Origin: an uncultured beta proteobacterium
GTDB taxonomy: Bacteria > Pseudomonadota > Gammaproteobacteria > Burkholderiales > Burkholderiaceae_C
Assembly (NCBI GenBank): GCA_903876735.1
Contig: CAIRAW010000014.1
Span: 1 to 64,000, forward strand
Direction of reading: 5' to 3'
DNA length: 64,000 bases
The position numbers and the translations under genes were made by a program. Position 1 is the first letter of the stretch. Every line of letters begins with the position of its first letter. Under the pieces are notes generated by a model that saw only the letters and a list, made by a program, of their open reading frames with translations, was not told the DNA's origin and made no database searches. This document shows positions 44,224 to 53,558 of the stretch, in pieces.

Positions 44224-45207
44224 ATGAATTCGGTAATGCAGGAAGTCGATGCACGAACCAACCTGACCAGCAACAGCATGTTCGAAATGCTGCTGTTTCG
44301 ACTGGGCGAAGCGCCTGGCACGGGTCGGCATGAACTGTTCGGCATGAATGTGTTCAAGGTGCGCGAGATTCTGGTGATGCCGGAAATCACCGCCATGGCC
44401 AACGCATCATCGAGCATCATGGGCGTGGCCAATATCCGGGGACAAATGATCACGGTGGTTAACCTGCCAAAAATCATGGGCTGCAGCCTCGACAAACCAC
44501 CGGGCCTGCTGCTGGTCACCGAGTTCTCGCGCACGTCCCAGGGCTTTGCCGTCGAAGAAGTCAGCGAGATCGTGCGGCTGGAGTGGAAACGGGTCCTGTC
44601 CGCCGAAGGCACCGGCGGCAACCTGGTCACCAGCGTCGCCAAGCTCGATGGGGACGGCATCCATGACCGTCTGGTTCAGGTGCTCGACGTCGAGCAGATC
44701 CTGCGCGATGTGTTTCCGAATGACACGCCAGAAATTCTGGATGAGGCCATAGGCACCACCGTCAAACTGCCACCCGGTACGGTCATTCTGGCTGCGGACG
44801 ACTCGGCGGTCGCCCGCATGATGATCGAGGAAGGGCTCAAGGCCATGAATGTGGACTACGTTATGACCAAGAATGGCAAAGAAGCATGGGACCGCCTGCA
44901 GAGCATCTCAGCGCAGGCAGAACGCGAAGGCAAGCTGCCGGAAAGCAGGATTGCCCTGGTCCTGTCCGATCTGGAAATGCCCGAGATGGACGGCTTCACC
45001 CTGACGCGCAACATCAAGCAGGACGCGCGATTCGCGAATATCCCCGTCATCATTCATTCGTCGTTGACCGGCACCACCAACGTGGAGCATGTGAAGAAAG
45101 TCGGTGCGGATGCCTACGTGCCAAAGTTCAGCGCCCCCGAATTGGCGGCCGTCATTCAGAAGGTGCTGAAGAATCAGGCATCCGTGAAAAAGTCCCTGGG
45201 TCCCTGA
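44224..45207 (+). CDS. cheV: CheV-type chemotaxis coupling protein (CheW + receiver)
   Basis: A 327-residue protein with an N-terminal CheW-like domain (about 17-165: FGMNVFKVREIL, MGVANIRGQMITVVNLP, GFAVEEVSEIVRLEW) and a C-terminal receiver (about 187-310) with ADDS, phosphoacceptor Asp249 in LVLSDLEMPEMDG and Lys in YVPKF. CheV couples receptors to CheA and its phosphorylation adapts the array. No other chemotaxis genes are near. Start at 44224 after AAGGAATGTAGCC. Confidence 0.92.
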   Translation: MNSVMQEVDARTNLTSNSMFEMLLFRLGEAPGTGRHELFGMNVFKVREILVMPEITAMANASSSIMGVANIRGQMITVVNLPKIMGCSLDKPPGLLLVTEFSRTSQGFAVEEVSEIVRLEWKRVLSAEGTGGNLVTSVAKLDGDGIHDRLVQVLDVEQILRDVFPNDTPEILDEAIGTTVKLPPGTVILAADDSAVARMMIEEGLKAMNVDYVMTKNGKEAWDRLQSISAQAEREGKLPESRIALVLSDLEMPEMDGFTLTRNIKQDARFANIPVIIHSSLTGTTNVEHVKKVGADAYVPKFSAPELAAVIQKVLKNQASVKKSLGP

Positions 45208-45228
45208 GCTGAGCGTCGGCGCAGCCTG

Positions 45229-45672
45229 TCATTTGGTCTGCAACCGGTCCAGGTAGTCGACCAGCGCAAGAATGCGCACACGCACGAACATTTCCTGATC
45301 GTAAGGAACATCCACGTAGTACGCGCCGGCCGCCACCTTGTCCGCGCTGTACTCTCTGCCCCAAATAGGCATATCGCGGGCTCCGTGTTCTTTGACGTAC
45401 TGTCTGCCGTCGATGACTGCTGAAATCCAATCAAAAGGGAACACGCCGCCGTTATTCCTTTTCAGCATCGTCAAGTCACTCGCGGGCTTCTTCAACAGTT
45501 CGCCGTAGGATCCGTTACCCTTCCCGACTGGTCCATGGCAAACCATGCATTTGGACTCATACTCCCGTTTGCCCATATCCGGCTTCCCCCCGCTTTGCGT
45601 TTGTGCCATGCCACTTGCGCCGAGATAGGCCGTCGTCAGAGCCACAACCAATGTTCGCGTGATGTTCGTCAC
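45229..45672 (-). CDS. Periplasmic monohaem cytochrome c, paralogue A
   Basis: A 147-residue exported cytochrome. The start is set at GTG 45670-45672 because GGAGGTTAAT stands directly before it and the signal peptide begins there (cleavage after SGMA, about residue 23). The haem site is CMVCHG with the distal Met in RDMPIWG. The segments GKGNGSYGELL and DLTMLKRNNGGVFP are shared with the divergent paralogue at 46166. The mature protein also has a tyrosine-rich insertion (GAYYVDVPYDQEMF). Electron partner unknown; the family occurs with aromatic or methylated-compound oxidation genes in Betaproteobacteria. Confidence 0.85.
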   Translation of the reverse strand: MTNITRTLVVALTTAYLGASGMAQTQSGGKPDMGKREYESKCMVCHGPVGKGNGSYGELLKKPASDLTMLKRNNGGVFPFDWISAVIDGRQYVKEHGARDMPIWGREYSADKVAAGAYYVDVPYDQEMFVRVRILALVDYLDRLQTK

Positions 45673-46165
45673 ATTAACCTCCTGAATGATGGAAATTGGC
45701 ACACGCATTGCAAACCAATGCAATGCCAGCGGCAACAACTTCTTTTGCGTATCCTGAGCGCAAAACGAACTATCGGCTTGATTTTTCGCAACAGCGCCAA
45801 ACTCCACCCATCTCTGCCCACCCTGCCGAGACCCGAAGGCTGATCACAGACAACGACCGTCGACCCTACCGATGAGTGCTTGGCTCATCATGTCTTCTCT
45901 GCAGGCTGGTCAGGCGGAAGTCCTGAATCATCTCCGTCCTTGATTACTCAAAGGGCTTCGGGCATGCCGATCTGGTCACTTTCTGATTGCACCGATCCTG
46001 CTGTCAAGAGAGCGTCAATGGCTTCTCCAGGCGGGTTCCTTGAGAAATATCAGTTCGGTTAGTTTCTGAACTTCTACATTCGAACAGGGTTGGAGACTTT
46101 CAAGCGCCTCACCTTTGGTGCATTGGAATGATCTCTATGTGTTCGGCAAACAATTGGAGTTAATC
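45673..46165. other. Divergent interval between two cytochrome c paralogues
   Basis: A 493-base gap with no credible gene; it must contain both promoters. Both genes have the same GGAG(G)TTAAT ribosome site, which together with the protein similarity points to an old duplication with inversion. No palindrome stood out. Confidence 0.4.
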
Positions 46166-46594
46166 ATGAAATGTTCGTTCTCGGAAAGAACTTTCCTGGT
46201 TTTGGTCGCTACGGCAACCATCAGTGGCACGGTGCTCGCTCAGGCAGGAAAATCCGATTTCGGCAGAGAAGAATACCAGGCGAATTGCGCCGTCTGCCAT
46301 GGCAACGAGGGCAAAGGCAATGGTCCTTACATCGAGTTTTTGCGCAAAGACCCAACGGACTTGACCACGCTCGCAAAGCGCAACGGTGGCGTGCTTCCGG
46401 TCAAACGGATTTATGAAATGATCGAGGGGGAGCACGTTCCGTCTCACGGCTCACGCGACATGCCAATCTGGGGCAACACCTATCGCGCCCAATCCCATGA
46501 CTGGGTAATTGGCTCGGCGCCGGACCGGCAGGTCTATGTTCGCTCGCGTATTCTCACGCTTGTCGACTACATCCATCGCATACAGGTTTACTGA
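46166..46594 (+). CDS. Periplasmic monohaem cytochrome c, paralogue B
   Basis: A 142-residue exported cytochrome c. The ATG at 46166 follows GGAGTTAATC. Signal peptide about 1-26 (cleavage after TVLA). Haem site CAVCHG, distal Met in RDMPIWG; GKGNGPYIEFL, DLTTLAKRNGGVLP and RILTLVDYIHRIQ match paralogue A. It differs in the insert before the last helix (SHDWVIGSAPDRQVY). It is the last plus-strand gene before the hcr/pad region. Confidence 0.86.
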   Translation: MKCSFSERTFLVLVATATISGTVLAQAGKSDFGREEYQANCAVCHGNEGKGNGPYIEFLRKDPTDLTTLAKRNGGVLPVKRIYEMIEGEHVPSHGSRDMPIWGNTYRAQSHDWVIGSAPDRQVYVRSRILTLVDYIHRIQVY

Positions 46595-46726
46595 GTGCCG
46601 GACAGTGCGTCAGTTTTGCGCGAAGGGTGTATTTTTGCGCCGTCAACTGCTGACAGGCAAATCCATTTGTTTCGCGAAATCGGGTAGGGCCTTTGGCTAT
46701 GGCCGAAAAACCCTTTGCTACCGACC

Positions 46727-47695
46727 TCAGACCCCGGCCAGTTCGCTCAGCAGCCGCTGCGCCAGCACCGTCGCCACCTGGCGCCGGTAGTTGGATGCGG
46801 TGACGGTGCTGCGCATGGGGCTGACCTGCTTTTGCACCAGCTTGCCCAGCGCGGCCAGCGTTTCGTCGCTCACTGGTTTGCCGCACAGCGCGTCGGCGCC
46901 GCTCAGCAGGATCGGTTGCGAGTTGGTGCCGGTCAGGGCGACGCGCAGATCGGTCAGAACGCCATCGGCCATCAGCACACGCATGGCGACGCCAGCCAGC
47001 GGGAAGTCGACGGCGCCGCGCACGCGCGCCTTGCGGTAGGCGCAGACCATGCCTTGTTCTTGCGGTGGTATTCGCACACCCATGACGAGCTCGCCGGGAT
47101 GGAGCTTGATCGCCTTGGCACCGTCGTCCTGGTAGAAGTCGGCCAGTGGCAAAACGCGCAAACCGGCGCCGCTCAGAAGCTCCAGCGTGGCATCCAATGC
47201 GATCAGCGCCGGTGCCAGGTCGCCGCTCCAGGCCGCGTGGCAGCGCGCGCCCTGTGGTGCCACGTGGCAGGTATCGCCGCGATGCTTGAGGCAGTAATTG
47301 TTCGACTCACGCCACCACTCGCTCTGGTTGTAAAAAACGCAGCGCGTGTCCAGGCACAGATTGCCGCCCAGCGTGGCCACGCTGCGGTGGCCCGGTGCGG
47401 CAATGGACGCCGCCGCCTGCGCCAGCACGGGCAGCTCGGCCTTGATATCGGGATGATCGGCCAGGTGCTGCAAGGTCACGCCAGCGCCGATCTGCCAGGC
47501 GATGCCGTCGCGGCTCAGATGTTGCAGCTCTTCAATGTCGCTCAAGTCCACCAGCATGTCGGGGCTGCCGATACCGCGGCGCAGATTGGGCATCAGATCG
47601 GTGCCGCCGGCGATCACGCGCGCCTGCGGATGCGCGGCCAGCAGTTCAATGGCTTGTAGCGCCGATGTCGGCGAGCGCAGCAAGAAAGGTGTCAT
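46727..47695 (-). CDS. hcrB: 4-hydroxybenzoyl-CoA reductase, FAD/[4Fe-4S] subunit beta
   Basis: A 322-residue FAD-binding subunit of the xanthine oxidase family. FAD loops are AGGTDLMPNLRRGI and ATLGGNLCLDTR. The insertion that distinguishes HcrB from other family members is present, with cysteines 119, 135, 143 and 152 (C-x15-C-x7-C-x8-C) positioned to hold the extra [4Fe-4S] cluster that lets the enzyme run in the reductive direction. It is the last gene of the hcrCAB run and directs low-potential electrons from ferredoxin to the molybdenum subunit. Start at 47693-47695. Confidence 0.93.
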   Translation of the reverse strand: MTPFLLRSPTSALQAIELLAAHPQARVIAGGTDLMPNLRRGIGSPDMLVDLSDIEELQHLSRDGIAWQIGAGVTLQHLADHPDIKAELPVLAQAAASIAAPGHRSVATLGGNLCLDTRCVFYNQSEWWRESNNYCLKHRGDTCHVAPQGARCHAAWSGDLAPALIALDATLELLSGAGLRVLPLADFYQDDGAKAIKLHPGELVMGVRIPPQEQGMVCAYRKARVRGAVDFPLAGVAMRVLMADGVLTDLRVALTGTNSQPILLSGADALCGKPVSDETLAALGKLVQKQVSPMRSTVTASNYRRQVATVLAQRLLSELAGV

Positions 47696-47705
47696 GGCAT
47701 CCACA

Positions 47706-50063
47706 TCAGACCTGCGCTTTCTGCAAGGCCGCGGCCTTGGCCGCCGCGAGTTTCTGAGCGCGCTTGCGCGCCACCAGGGCGTCGAGCATGCGGTCCGGCG
47801 AGGCCGGAAGCTCGTGCAGGCGCAAGCCGGTGGCATGCGCGATGGCGTTGGTCATGGCCGGCAGAAAACCCGACAACGAACCCTCCCCCGCTTCCTTGGC
47901 ACCGAAGGGGCCGTTCGGGTCGGGCGCTTCGACGATGTAGGTCTCGATCGGCGGCGACTCAACAATGTTGGGGATGCGGTAATCCAAAAAATTGGCGCGC
48001 ATGTGCAGGCCATTGTGGTACTGCGTCTCTTCGCACAGCGCCTGGCCCATTCCCATCCAGACTGAACCCTGAATCTGCCCCTCCACCGCCAGCGGGTTGA
48101 TGGCGCGACCGCAGTCGTGCGCGACCCAGACCTTGACAATGCGCACCATGCCGATGTCTTCGTCGACCTCGACCTCGACCACTTGCGCCGCGTAGGAGTA
48201 ACCCGCGCTGGTACCGACCGCCGCACCACGGAACTTGCCGCCCTGCGTCTCGCGTGGCGTTGACCAGTGGCCGCGCGCCGTCACGGTGCCGCCGACCTGC
48301 AGCGCCAGCGTCACCACGTCCTTGTAACTCAGCACTTTGTCGCTGCCGGGTACGCCGTAACTCTCACCCATGCACTCGACTGTTTCAACCGGCACACCGA
48401 GTTTCTTCGCTGCCGCTTCCAGCAGAATCTGCAGCAGCGCCTTGCCGGCATTGATGGCGGCATTGCCGACCATGAACGACACGCGCGACGAATAGGAGCC
48501 GTTGTCTTTGGGCGTGACCGCGCTGTCGTTGGCCACCACGCGCAGCCGGTCCATCGACAATCCCATGACCTCGGCCACCATTTGCGCCAGCAAGGTGGAC
48601 GAGCCCTGGCCGATGTCGGCCGCGCCAGTCAGCACCGTGATGCCGCCATCAAAGTCGAGCTTGAGGTTCACCACCGCGTGCGGCTCGCCGCTCCAGTGCA
48701 CCGGCTTGGCGGATCCGCTGGCGTAGTGCGAGCAGGCCAGGCCCAGGCCGCGGCCCTTGGGCATGCTGGCGCGGCGCTCGTTCCAGCCCGAAGCCTTTTG
48801 CACAATGTCCAGGCACTCGGCCAGGCCGCAGGAGTTGACCTGCAAGTCGTTGATGGTGCGCGTCGGAATCGGCAGCAGGTTGGCGCGGCGCAAGGCAAAG
48901 GCATCGAGGCCAAGCATCTGCGCCATGGTGTCGAGCATCGATTCAAACGCGTGGCGCACATCGACCGAGCCGTGGCCGCGCATGGCGCCATTCGGCGGCG
49001 TGTTGGTGTAGACGCGCAAACCGTAGTAGCGGCAGGCCGGCAACTGGTACATGGCGTGCAGCAAGGAGCCGGCATAGAGAATCGTGACCAGACCGTAGCC
49101 GGCGTAGGCGCCACCGCGCTGCACCACTTCGCAATCGACCGCCTTGATGATGCCGGCACTCGACAGGCCGATCTTCAGGCGCACATCGGTCTCAGGCCGA
49201 CCCCGGTGCGTGATGAAAGACTCCTCGCGCGAGAGTTCAAGCTTGACCGTGGCCTGCGCCGCGCGCGCCAGCAGCGAGGCGATGATCTCGAAATTGAGCG
49301 TCTCGGTGCGGTGGCCGAAACCGCCGCCGACAAAAGGCTTGATGACGCGGATCTGCGCCGCGTCGAGCTGCAGGCACTGCGCCAGTATCAGGTGCACGTA
49401 ATACGGCACTTGCGACACCGTGTGCAGCGTCAGGCGGCCACGCTCGGCGTCCCAACTCGCGAGCGAGGCGTTGGGCTCCATCATGGCGTGCGTCACTTCG
49501 GCGTAATGGAAGCGCTCTTCCAGCACCAGGTCCGACGACGCAAAGCCGCCCTCCACATCGCCAAAGGTGTGATCGACATCGCGCGCGATATTGCCCGGCT
49601 GATCGTCGTGCAGCTGGAAGGCCTCAGGTGTGCGCGCACTGGCGGCGTCAAAGTGCGTGGGCAGCGGCTCCAGGTCGAGCACGATGGCGGCCAGCGCGGC
49701 GCGCGCTGTCGCCTGGTCAACGGCAGCGACGGCAGCAACGGGTTCGCCGCAGTAGCGCACGCGCTCACGCGCCAGCGGGAATTCATTCTGCGCAATCGGG
49801 ATCACGCCGTAGGGCACGTCGCACACGTCACCGGTGATGACAGCATGCACGCCCGGCATGGCCTGGGCGCGGCTGATGTCGATACTGCGGATGCGCGCGT
49901 GCGCCAGCGGGCTGCGCAGAATGGCGCCGACCAGCGCGTCGCGCGCGGGCAAGTCCGCCGTGTAGCGCGCCTGACCGGAAACCTTTTCGACGCCGTCGAT
50001 CAGGGCCTGGCGCACACCGATGGCGTGCTGCATCTGGGTCGCATTGCGCGTTTCGGTATCCAT
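47706..50063 (-). CDS. hcrA: 4-hydroxybenzoyl-CoA reductase, molybdenum subunit alpha
   Basis: A 785-residue molybdopterin-binding subunit of the xanthine oxidase family (Ald_Xan_dh_C domains about 25-140 and 150-700). Mo-site segments visible are [25 protein letters not shown], and GAKEAGEGS with the catalytic Glu. With hcrB and hcrC it reductively removes the 4-hydroxyl of 4-hydroxybenzoyl-CoA to give benzoyl-CoA, an anaerobic step. Genes lie C-A-B on the minus strand with 8-10 base gaps. Confidence 0.92.
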   Translation of the reverse strand: MDTETRNATQMQHAIGVRQALIDGVEKVSGQARYTADLPARDALVGAILRSPLAHARIRSIDISRAQAMPGVHAVITGDVCDVPYGVIPIAQNEFPLARERVRYCGEPVAAVAAVDQATARAALAAIVLDLEPLPTHFDAASARTPEAFQLHDDQPGNIARDVDHTFGDVEGGFASSDLVLEERFHYAEVTHAMMEPNASLASWDAERGRLTLHTVSQVPYYVHLILAQCLQLDAAQIRVIKPFVGGGFGHRTETLNFEIIASLLARAAQATVKLELSREESFITHRGRPETDVRLKIGLSSAGIIKAVDCEVVQRGGAYAGYGLVTILYAGSLLHAMYQLPACRYYGLRVYTNTPPNGAMRGHGSVDVRHAFESMLDTMAQMLGLDAFALRRANLLPIPTRTINDLQVNSCGLAECLDIVQKASGWNERRASMPKGRGLGLACSHYASGSAKPVHWSGEPHAVVNLKLDFDGGITVLTGAADIGQGSSTLLAQMVAEVMGLSMDRLRVVANDSAVTPKDNGSYSSRVSFMVGNAAINAGKALLQILLEAAAKKLGVPVETVECMGESYGVPGSDKVLSYKDVVTLALQVGGTVTARGHWSTPRETQGGKFRGAAVGTSAGYSYAAQVVEVEVDEDIGMVRIVKVWVAHDCGRAINPLAVEGQIQGSVWMGMGQALCEETQYHNGLHMRANFLDYRIPNIVESPPIETYIVEAPDPNGPFGAKEAGEGSLSGFLPAMTNAIAHATGLRLHELPASPDRMLDALVARKRAQKLAAAKAAALQKAQV

Positions 50064-50071
50064 GATGCGGC

Positions 50072-50551
50072 TCAGTTGGGTGCGGCCAGCGCGGCAGCGG
50101 CCGCCTGCACCGATTCAATGATCTTGACGTAGCCGGTGCAGCGGCAGATGTTGCCCGACAGGGCCTCTCGGATCTGGTCTTCACTCGGATCGCTCTCGCG
50201 CAACAGCAAGGCCTGCGCCGCCATCACCATGCCGGGCGTGCAAAAGCCGCATTGCGTGCCGAGCTTGTCGTTGAAAGCGCTTTGCAACGCGCTCAAGCGC
50301 CCGTTGCTCGCCAGCGATTCGATCGTCTGCACGTCCTTGCCCTCGCAGCGGCAGGCCAGTGTGATGCAGGAAAGGGTCGGCTTGCCGTCCACCAGCACGG
50401 TGCAGGCACCACATTCGCCGCCGTCGCAGCCGCGCTTGGAGCCAGTCAGGCCAAGCTGCTCGCGCAGGTAGTCGAGCAGCAGGGTGTGCTCGGCCACGGC
50501 GTCTTCGCGCGCACGCCCGTTGACGCTGAGGTTGACAATTCGCTTGGCCAC
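50072..50551 (-). CDS. hcrC: 4-hydroxybenzoyl-CoA reductase, 2[2Fe-2S] subunit gamma
   Basis: A 159-residue iron-sulfur subunit. The plant-type cluster motif is [16 protein letters not shown] plus SCITLAC, and the C-terminal cluster is [14 protein letters not shown] with NICRCTGY. The length and pattern match HcrC/XdhC-type small subunits. It starts only three bases after the upstream ligase gene stop, so hcrCAB appears to be transcribed with the ligase gene. Confidence 0.93.
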   Translation of the reverse strand: MAKRIVNLSVNGRAREDAVAEHTLLLDYLREQLGLTGSKRGCDGGECGACTVLVDGKPTLSCITLACRCEGKDVQTIESLASNGRLSALQSAFNDKLGTQCGFCTPGMVMAAQALLLRESDPSEDQIREALSGNICRCTGYVKIIESVQAAAAALAAPN

Positions 50552-50554
50552 GGC

Positions 50555-51892
50555 TTACTCCTTGGGCCGCAGGTCTCGCACGCGCACGGCCTTGCCCTGC
50601 GAGCGCGGGATTTCACCCGGCAGCTTGACCAGCACATCGGTGGTGATGCCGACCATGGATTTGACGTGGTGACGCACATCGCGCGCAATCGCCGGGAAGG
50701 CCTGCGCATCGACGCCGAATTGCGCCTCGACCTCGATCGTGACGTGGTCGAGCGTGCCGCGCCGCTCGACCAGCAACTGGTAATGCGGCGCGATCATGGG
50801 CCGGCCCACCAGCACCGCTTCGATCTGCGACGGATAAACATTGACGCCGCGGATGATCAGCATGTCGTCGCTGCGCCCGGTGATGCGCAGAATGCGCAAA
50901 TGGGTACGGCCACACTCGCAAGGCGCGGTGGTGACGCGCGTGATGTCGCGCGTGCGGTAGCGCAGCATCGGCAGTGCCTGTTTCGTCAAGGTGGTGATCA
51001 CCAGTTCACCGGCGTCACCCTCGCTCACCGGTTGCTGCGTTTCCGGGTCCAGCACCTCGAACAGAAAGTGATCTTCCCAGCCGTGCAGACCCGCCTGCGC
51101 CGGGCATTCACAGGCCACGCCCGGGCCCATGATTTCGGACAGGCCGTAGATGTCGATCGCCTTCAATGCCAGGCGCTCCTGGATCTCGGCGCGCATCGCG
51201 TTGCTCCAGGGCTCGGCGCCAAAAATGCCAACGCGCAGCGCGCTCTTGCGCAGGTCAACGCCCTGCTGCTCGGCCACCTCGGCCATCGCCAGCGCGTAGG
51301 ACGGCGTGGCGCACAAAACGGTGGCGCCCAGGTCCATGATCAGGGCGATCTGGCGCTCGGTGGAACCGCCCGACATCGGCACCACGGTGGCGCCGAGTCG
51401 CTCGGCACCGTAGTGCGCGCCCAGACCGCCAGTGAACAAACCGTAACCGTAGGCGTTGTGAATAATGTCACCAGCACGCGCGCCGGCCGCGTGCATGGAA
51501 CGCGCCATCAGGCCGGCCCAGTTGTCGATGTCGCCCTTGGTGTAACCCACCACCGTTGCCTTACCGGTGGTGCCGCTGGAGGCATGGATTCGCGAGACTT
51601 CCGGCAGCGGCCGGGCAAACATGCCAAACGGGTAACCATCACGCAGGTCAGCTTTGTAGGTAAAGGGGATGCGGCGCAGGTCGGCCAGCGTGCGAACTTC
51701 CTCCGGCACAACCCCCGCCTTCAGCATGCGCCGGCGGTGCAATTCCACGTTGTCATGCGCGTTGCGCAAGGTCTTGCGCAGGCGTTCAAACTGCAGTTCG
51801 GCCAGCACCTCGCGCGGCATGGTTTCGACGGTGCTGTCGAAATACGCGTTGTGGTTCAGCACCGCTGATTCCTTCATGCTGCTTGCGCCCAT
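50555..51892 (-). CDS. padJ: Phenylacetate-CoA ligase-type arylacetate-CoA ligase
   Basis: A 445-residue AMP-forming ligase of the PaaK/PadJ group, start at 51890-51892 after AGGAGAAGAAT. Motifs are SSGTTGKATVVGYT (P-loop), GIFGAEPWS, DIYGLSEIMGPGVACEC, and the C-terminal SDDMLIIRGVNVYPSQIEAVL. Its position between padBCD and hcrCAB suggests it activates phenylacetate or, given the hcr genes downstream, 4-hydroxyphenylacetate, under anaerobic conditions. Specificity is not decided by sequence. Confidence 0.85.
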   Translation of the reverse strand: MGASSMKESAVLNHNAYFDSTVETMPREVLAELQFERLRKTLRNAHDNVELHRRRMLKAGVVPEEVRTLADLRRIPFTYKADLRDGYPFGMFARPLPEVSRIHASSGTTGKATVVGYTKGDIDNWAGLMARSMHAAGARAGDIIHNAYGYGLFTGGLGAHYGAERLGATVVPMSGGSTERQIALIMDLGATVLCATPSYALAMAEVAEQQGVDLRKSALRVGIFGAEPWSNAMRAEIQERLALKAIDIYGLSEIMGPGVACECPAQAGLHGWEDHFLFEVLDPETQQPVSEGDAGELVITTLTKQALPMLRYRTRDITRVTTAPCECGRTHLRILRITGRSDDMLIIRGVNVYPSQIEAVLVGRPMIAPHYQLLVERRGTLDHVTIEVEAQFGVDAQAFPAIARDVRHHVKSMVGITTDVLVKLPGEIPRSQGKAVRVRDLRPKE

Positions 51893-51943
51893 ATTCTTCT
51901 CCTCATTGTTATTCTGTTTGTCATCACCGAAACATCACTTTCG

Positions 51944-52010
51944 TCATGCTGGACCTGATCCGGCATCCATTGCCATGCGCACCATGGATTGCGGATCGGG
52001 TCCGCAATGA
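51944..52010. repeat. REP/MITE-like imperfect inverted repeat in the pad-hcr operon
   Basis: Two 26-base arms, 51944-51969 (opening TCATGCTGGACC) and 51985-52010 (closing GGGTCCGCAATGA), are imperfect inverted copies around a 15-base loop, each containing GATCCG or its complement. This is the look of the extragenic palindromes scattered in betaproteobacterial genomes. It lies between padD and padJ. Confidence 0.75.
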
Positions 52011-52041
52011 CAATGCGCGCAGTTGCTCAATTTCAATTCGC

Positions 52042-52911
52042 TCATGGCTTATCGCGGACGCCACGCACCGGAATCCTGAACAGGGCAAAGCCCTGATTGA
52101 AGGCGGCACGCGTCACCAGCATGTATTTCATGTTACCCCCGGTCCAGACAGCACTGGCGCCGGCCAGGGCCAACAGCAGGGATTGCGCCGTGCCACCAAA
52201 CCACCAGCCCAATAGCACCAGAAGAGCGGGTACCGTGGTGCCGAGCGATGCCAACTGCAGATGAGCGCGGTCCAGCGCGCGGCGTGCCGTCAGCGCCAAA
52301 CTGGCATCGACACTGCTGCGGTAACGCTGCCAAACCAACAAACGCAAGACCAGCAACAGCGGGAACGCGATCAGCACTGCGCCCGTAGTGCGGCCATGAA
52401 GAACGCCGAGCATCAGAAAAAAACCGCAACCCTCGCACGCCGCCGTGATCAGAAAGAGCGGCGACAGCCAGACCGAGCGCCAGGCCGGTATGCCGCGCGC
52501 CGCCGGCAGCATGCGGCTCTGGCAATAGAGAAAGCCCAGGGCCAGCGAAGCCGTCACCCAAACCCAACCAGCAAAGCCCAGCATCGCCGCCAGACCGGCC
52601 GGAAACAGCATGACGCTGATGATGGCTTCGCGTGACATCCACGATGTCCAGGGGTTGATGAACACGTTGAGCGCGCGCAGCGGGCGCCCGATCTCGAGCC
52701 AGACGCTGAGCAGGCCCAAGCCCACCAGCGCCAGACCGGCAAACACCAGCCAGTCCGGTGAGCCCAGCGAAGCCGGCGCCGGTGTGCCAAACAGCGCGCT
52801 GGCGATCAGCAGCCCGGTGCCAGCGCCGCCGCAAATGTAGTTGCCAGCAGCGCGCCAGTCCCAGCTGCTCTGCTGCCACGGATTGGGGCCATAGTGGGAT
52901 GCACCGCTCAT
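52042..52911 (-). CDS. padD: Phenylacetyl-CoA:acceptor oxidoreductase, membrane anchor
   Basis: A 289-residue membrane subunit of the NrfD/DmsC anchor type, with eight or more hydrophobic helices, NYICGGAGTGLLIASAL near the start and EIGRPLRALNVFINPWTSWMS, which resembles the quinone-reacting loop of DmsC/PsrC. It anchors the PadBC catalytic dimer to the membrane and passes electrons to quinone. The ATG at 52909-52911 overlaps the padC stop by four bases. The assignment as PadD depends on the neighbouring padB and padC. Confidence 0.85.
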   Translation of the reverse strand: MSGASHYGPNPWQQSSWDWRAAGNYICGGAGTGLLIASALFGTPAPASLGSPDWLVFAGLALVGLGLLSVWLEIGRPLRALNVFINPWTSWMSREAIISVMLFPAGLAAMLGFAGWVWVTASLALGFLYCQSRMLPAARGIPAWRSVWLSPLFLITAACEGCGFFLMLGVLHGRTTGAVLIAFPLLLVLRLLVWQRYRSSVDASLALTARRALDRAHLQLASLGTTVPALLVLLGWWFGGTAQSLLLALAGASAVWTGGNMKYMLVTRAAFNQGFALFRIPVRGVRDKP

Positions 52912-53558
52912 GTGTCCGCCTTGTCCCAGAGGTAGTGGAAACCGGGCTTGGTGCCCAGTTCTTCGTGCATGCGAAAGCTCTGATTTTTTTCCAGCAACTG
53001 CGACACGTTGCTGGCCGGGTCTTCCAGGTCGCCAAAGGCCAGCGCCTCGGCAATGCAGGAGTTGACGCAGGCGGGGGTGGCCGCCGGATCAACACCCGGT
53101 TTCAGGCCGGCGGCCAGACCGGCGTCGATGCGATCGACGCAGAAGGTGCACTTGGTTGCGACCGACAGGCGCGAATCGTCACGCCGCTGGGTCTCGCTCT
53201 GCAACGGCGCGCCGAAGGCGAAGCTGGCCTTGTCGGTCTTGTAGCGCGCCTGGTACGGGCAGGCGACAGCGCAGTAAGAGCAGCCGATGCACAGGTCGTA
53301 ATCAATGGTGACGATGCCATCGGCGCGCTGCTTGGTGGCGGTGGTCGGGCACACATGCATGCAGGGCGGGTCTTCGCAGTTCTGGCAGCCCACCGGCACA
53401 AAAACGCGCTTGACGTTGGGGTACTCGCCAAACTCCATGTCGAGCACGCGGCGCCACTGCACCTCGGGTGGCGTGGCGTTGGTGTGCTTGCAGGCGGCGG
53501 TGCAGGTCTGGCAGCCAACGCAGCGGCGCAGGTCTGCCGTCATGGCCCAGCGTGTCAT
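52908..53558 (-). CDS. padC: Phenylacetyl-CoA:acceptor oxidoreductase, iron-sulfur subunit
   Basis: A 216-residue DmsB/NrfC-type electron-transfer subunit with four [4Fe-4S] sites: CVGCQTCTAACK, CQNCEDPPCMHVCP, CIGCSYCAVACPYQ and the split CTFCVDRI...CVNSCIAEAL. It links the molybdenum subunit to the membrane anchor. It overlaps padB (53555-53558) and padD by ATGA junctions. Confidence 0.9.
   Translation of the reverse strand: MTRWAMTADLRRCVGCQTCTAACKHTNATPPEVQWRRVLDMEFGEYPNVKRVFVPVGCQNCEDPPCMHVCPTTATKQRADGIVTIDYDLCIGCSYCAVACPYQARYKTDKASFAFGAPLQSETQRRDDSRLSVATKCTFCVDRIDAGLAAGLKPGVDPAATPACVNSCIAEALAFGDLEDPASNVSQLLEKNQSFRMHEELGTKPGFHYLWDKADT

Noticed and set aside
45880..46062. 60-codon ORF in the cytochrome intergenic region
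   Set aside because: No ribosome site, no hydrophobic or domain pattern, and it overlaps the expected promoter region.
48267..50132. 621-codon plus-strand open frame
   Set aside because: Shadow of hcrA and hcrC; no start signal and no domain, while the minus-strand proteins have full motifs.
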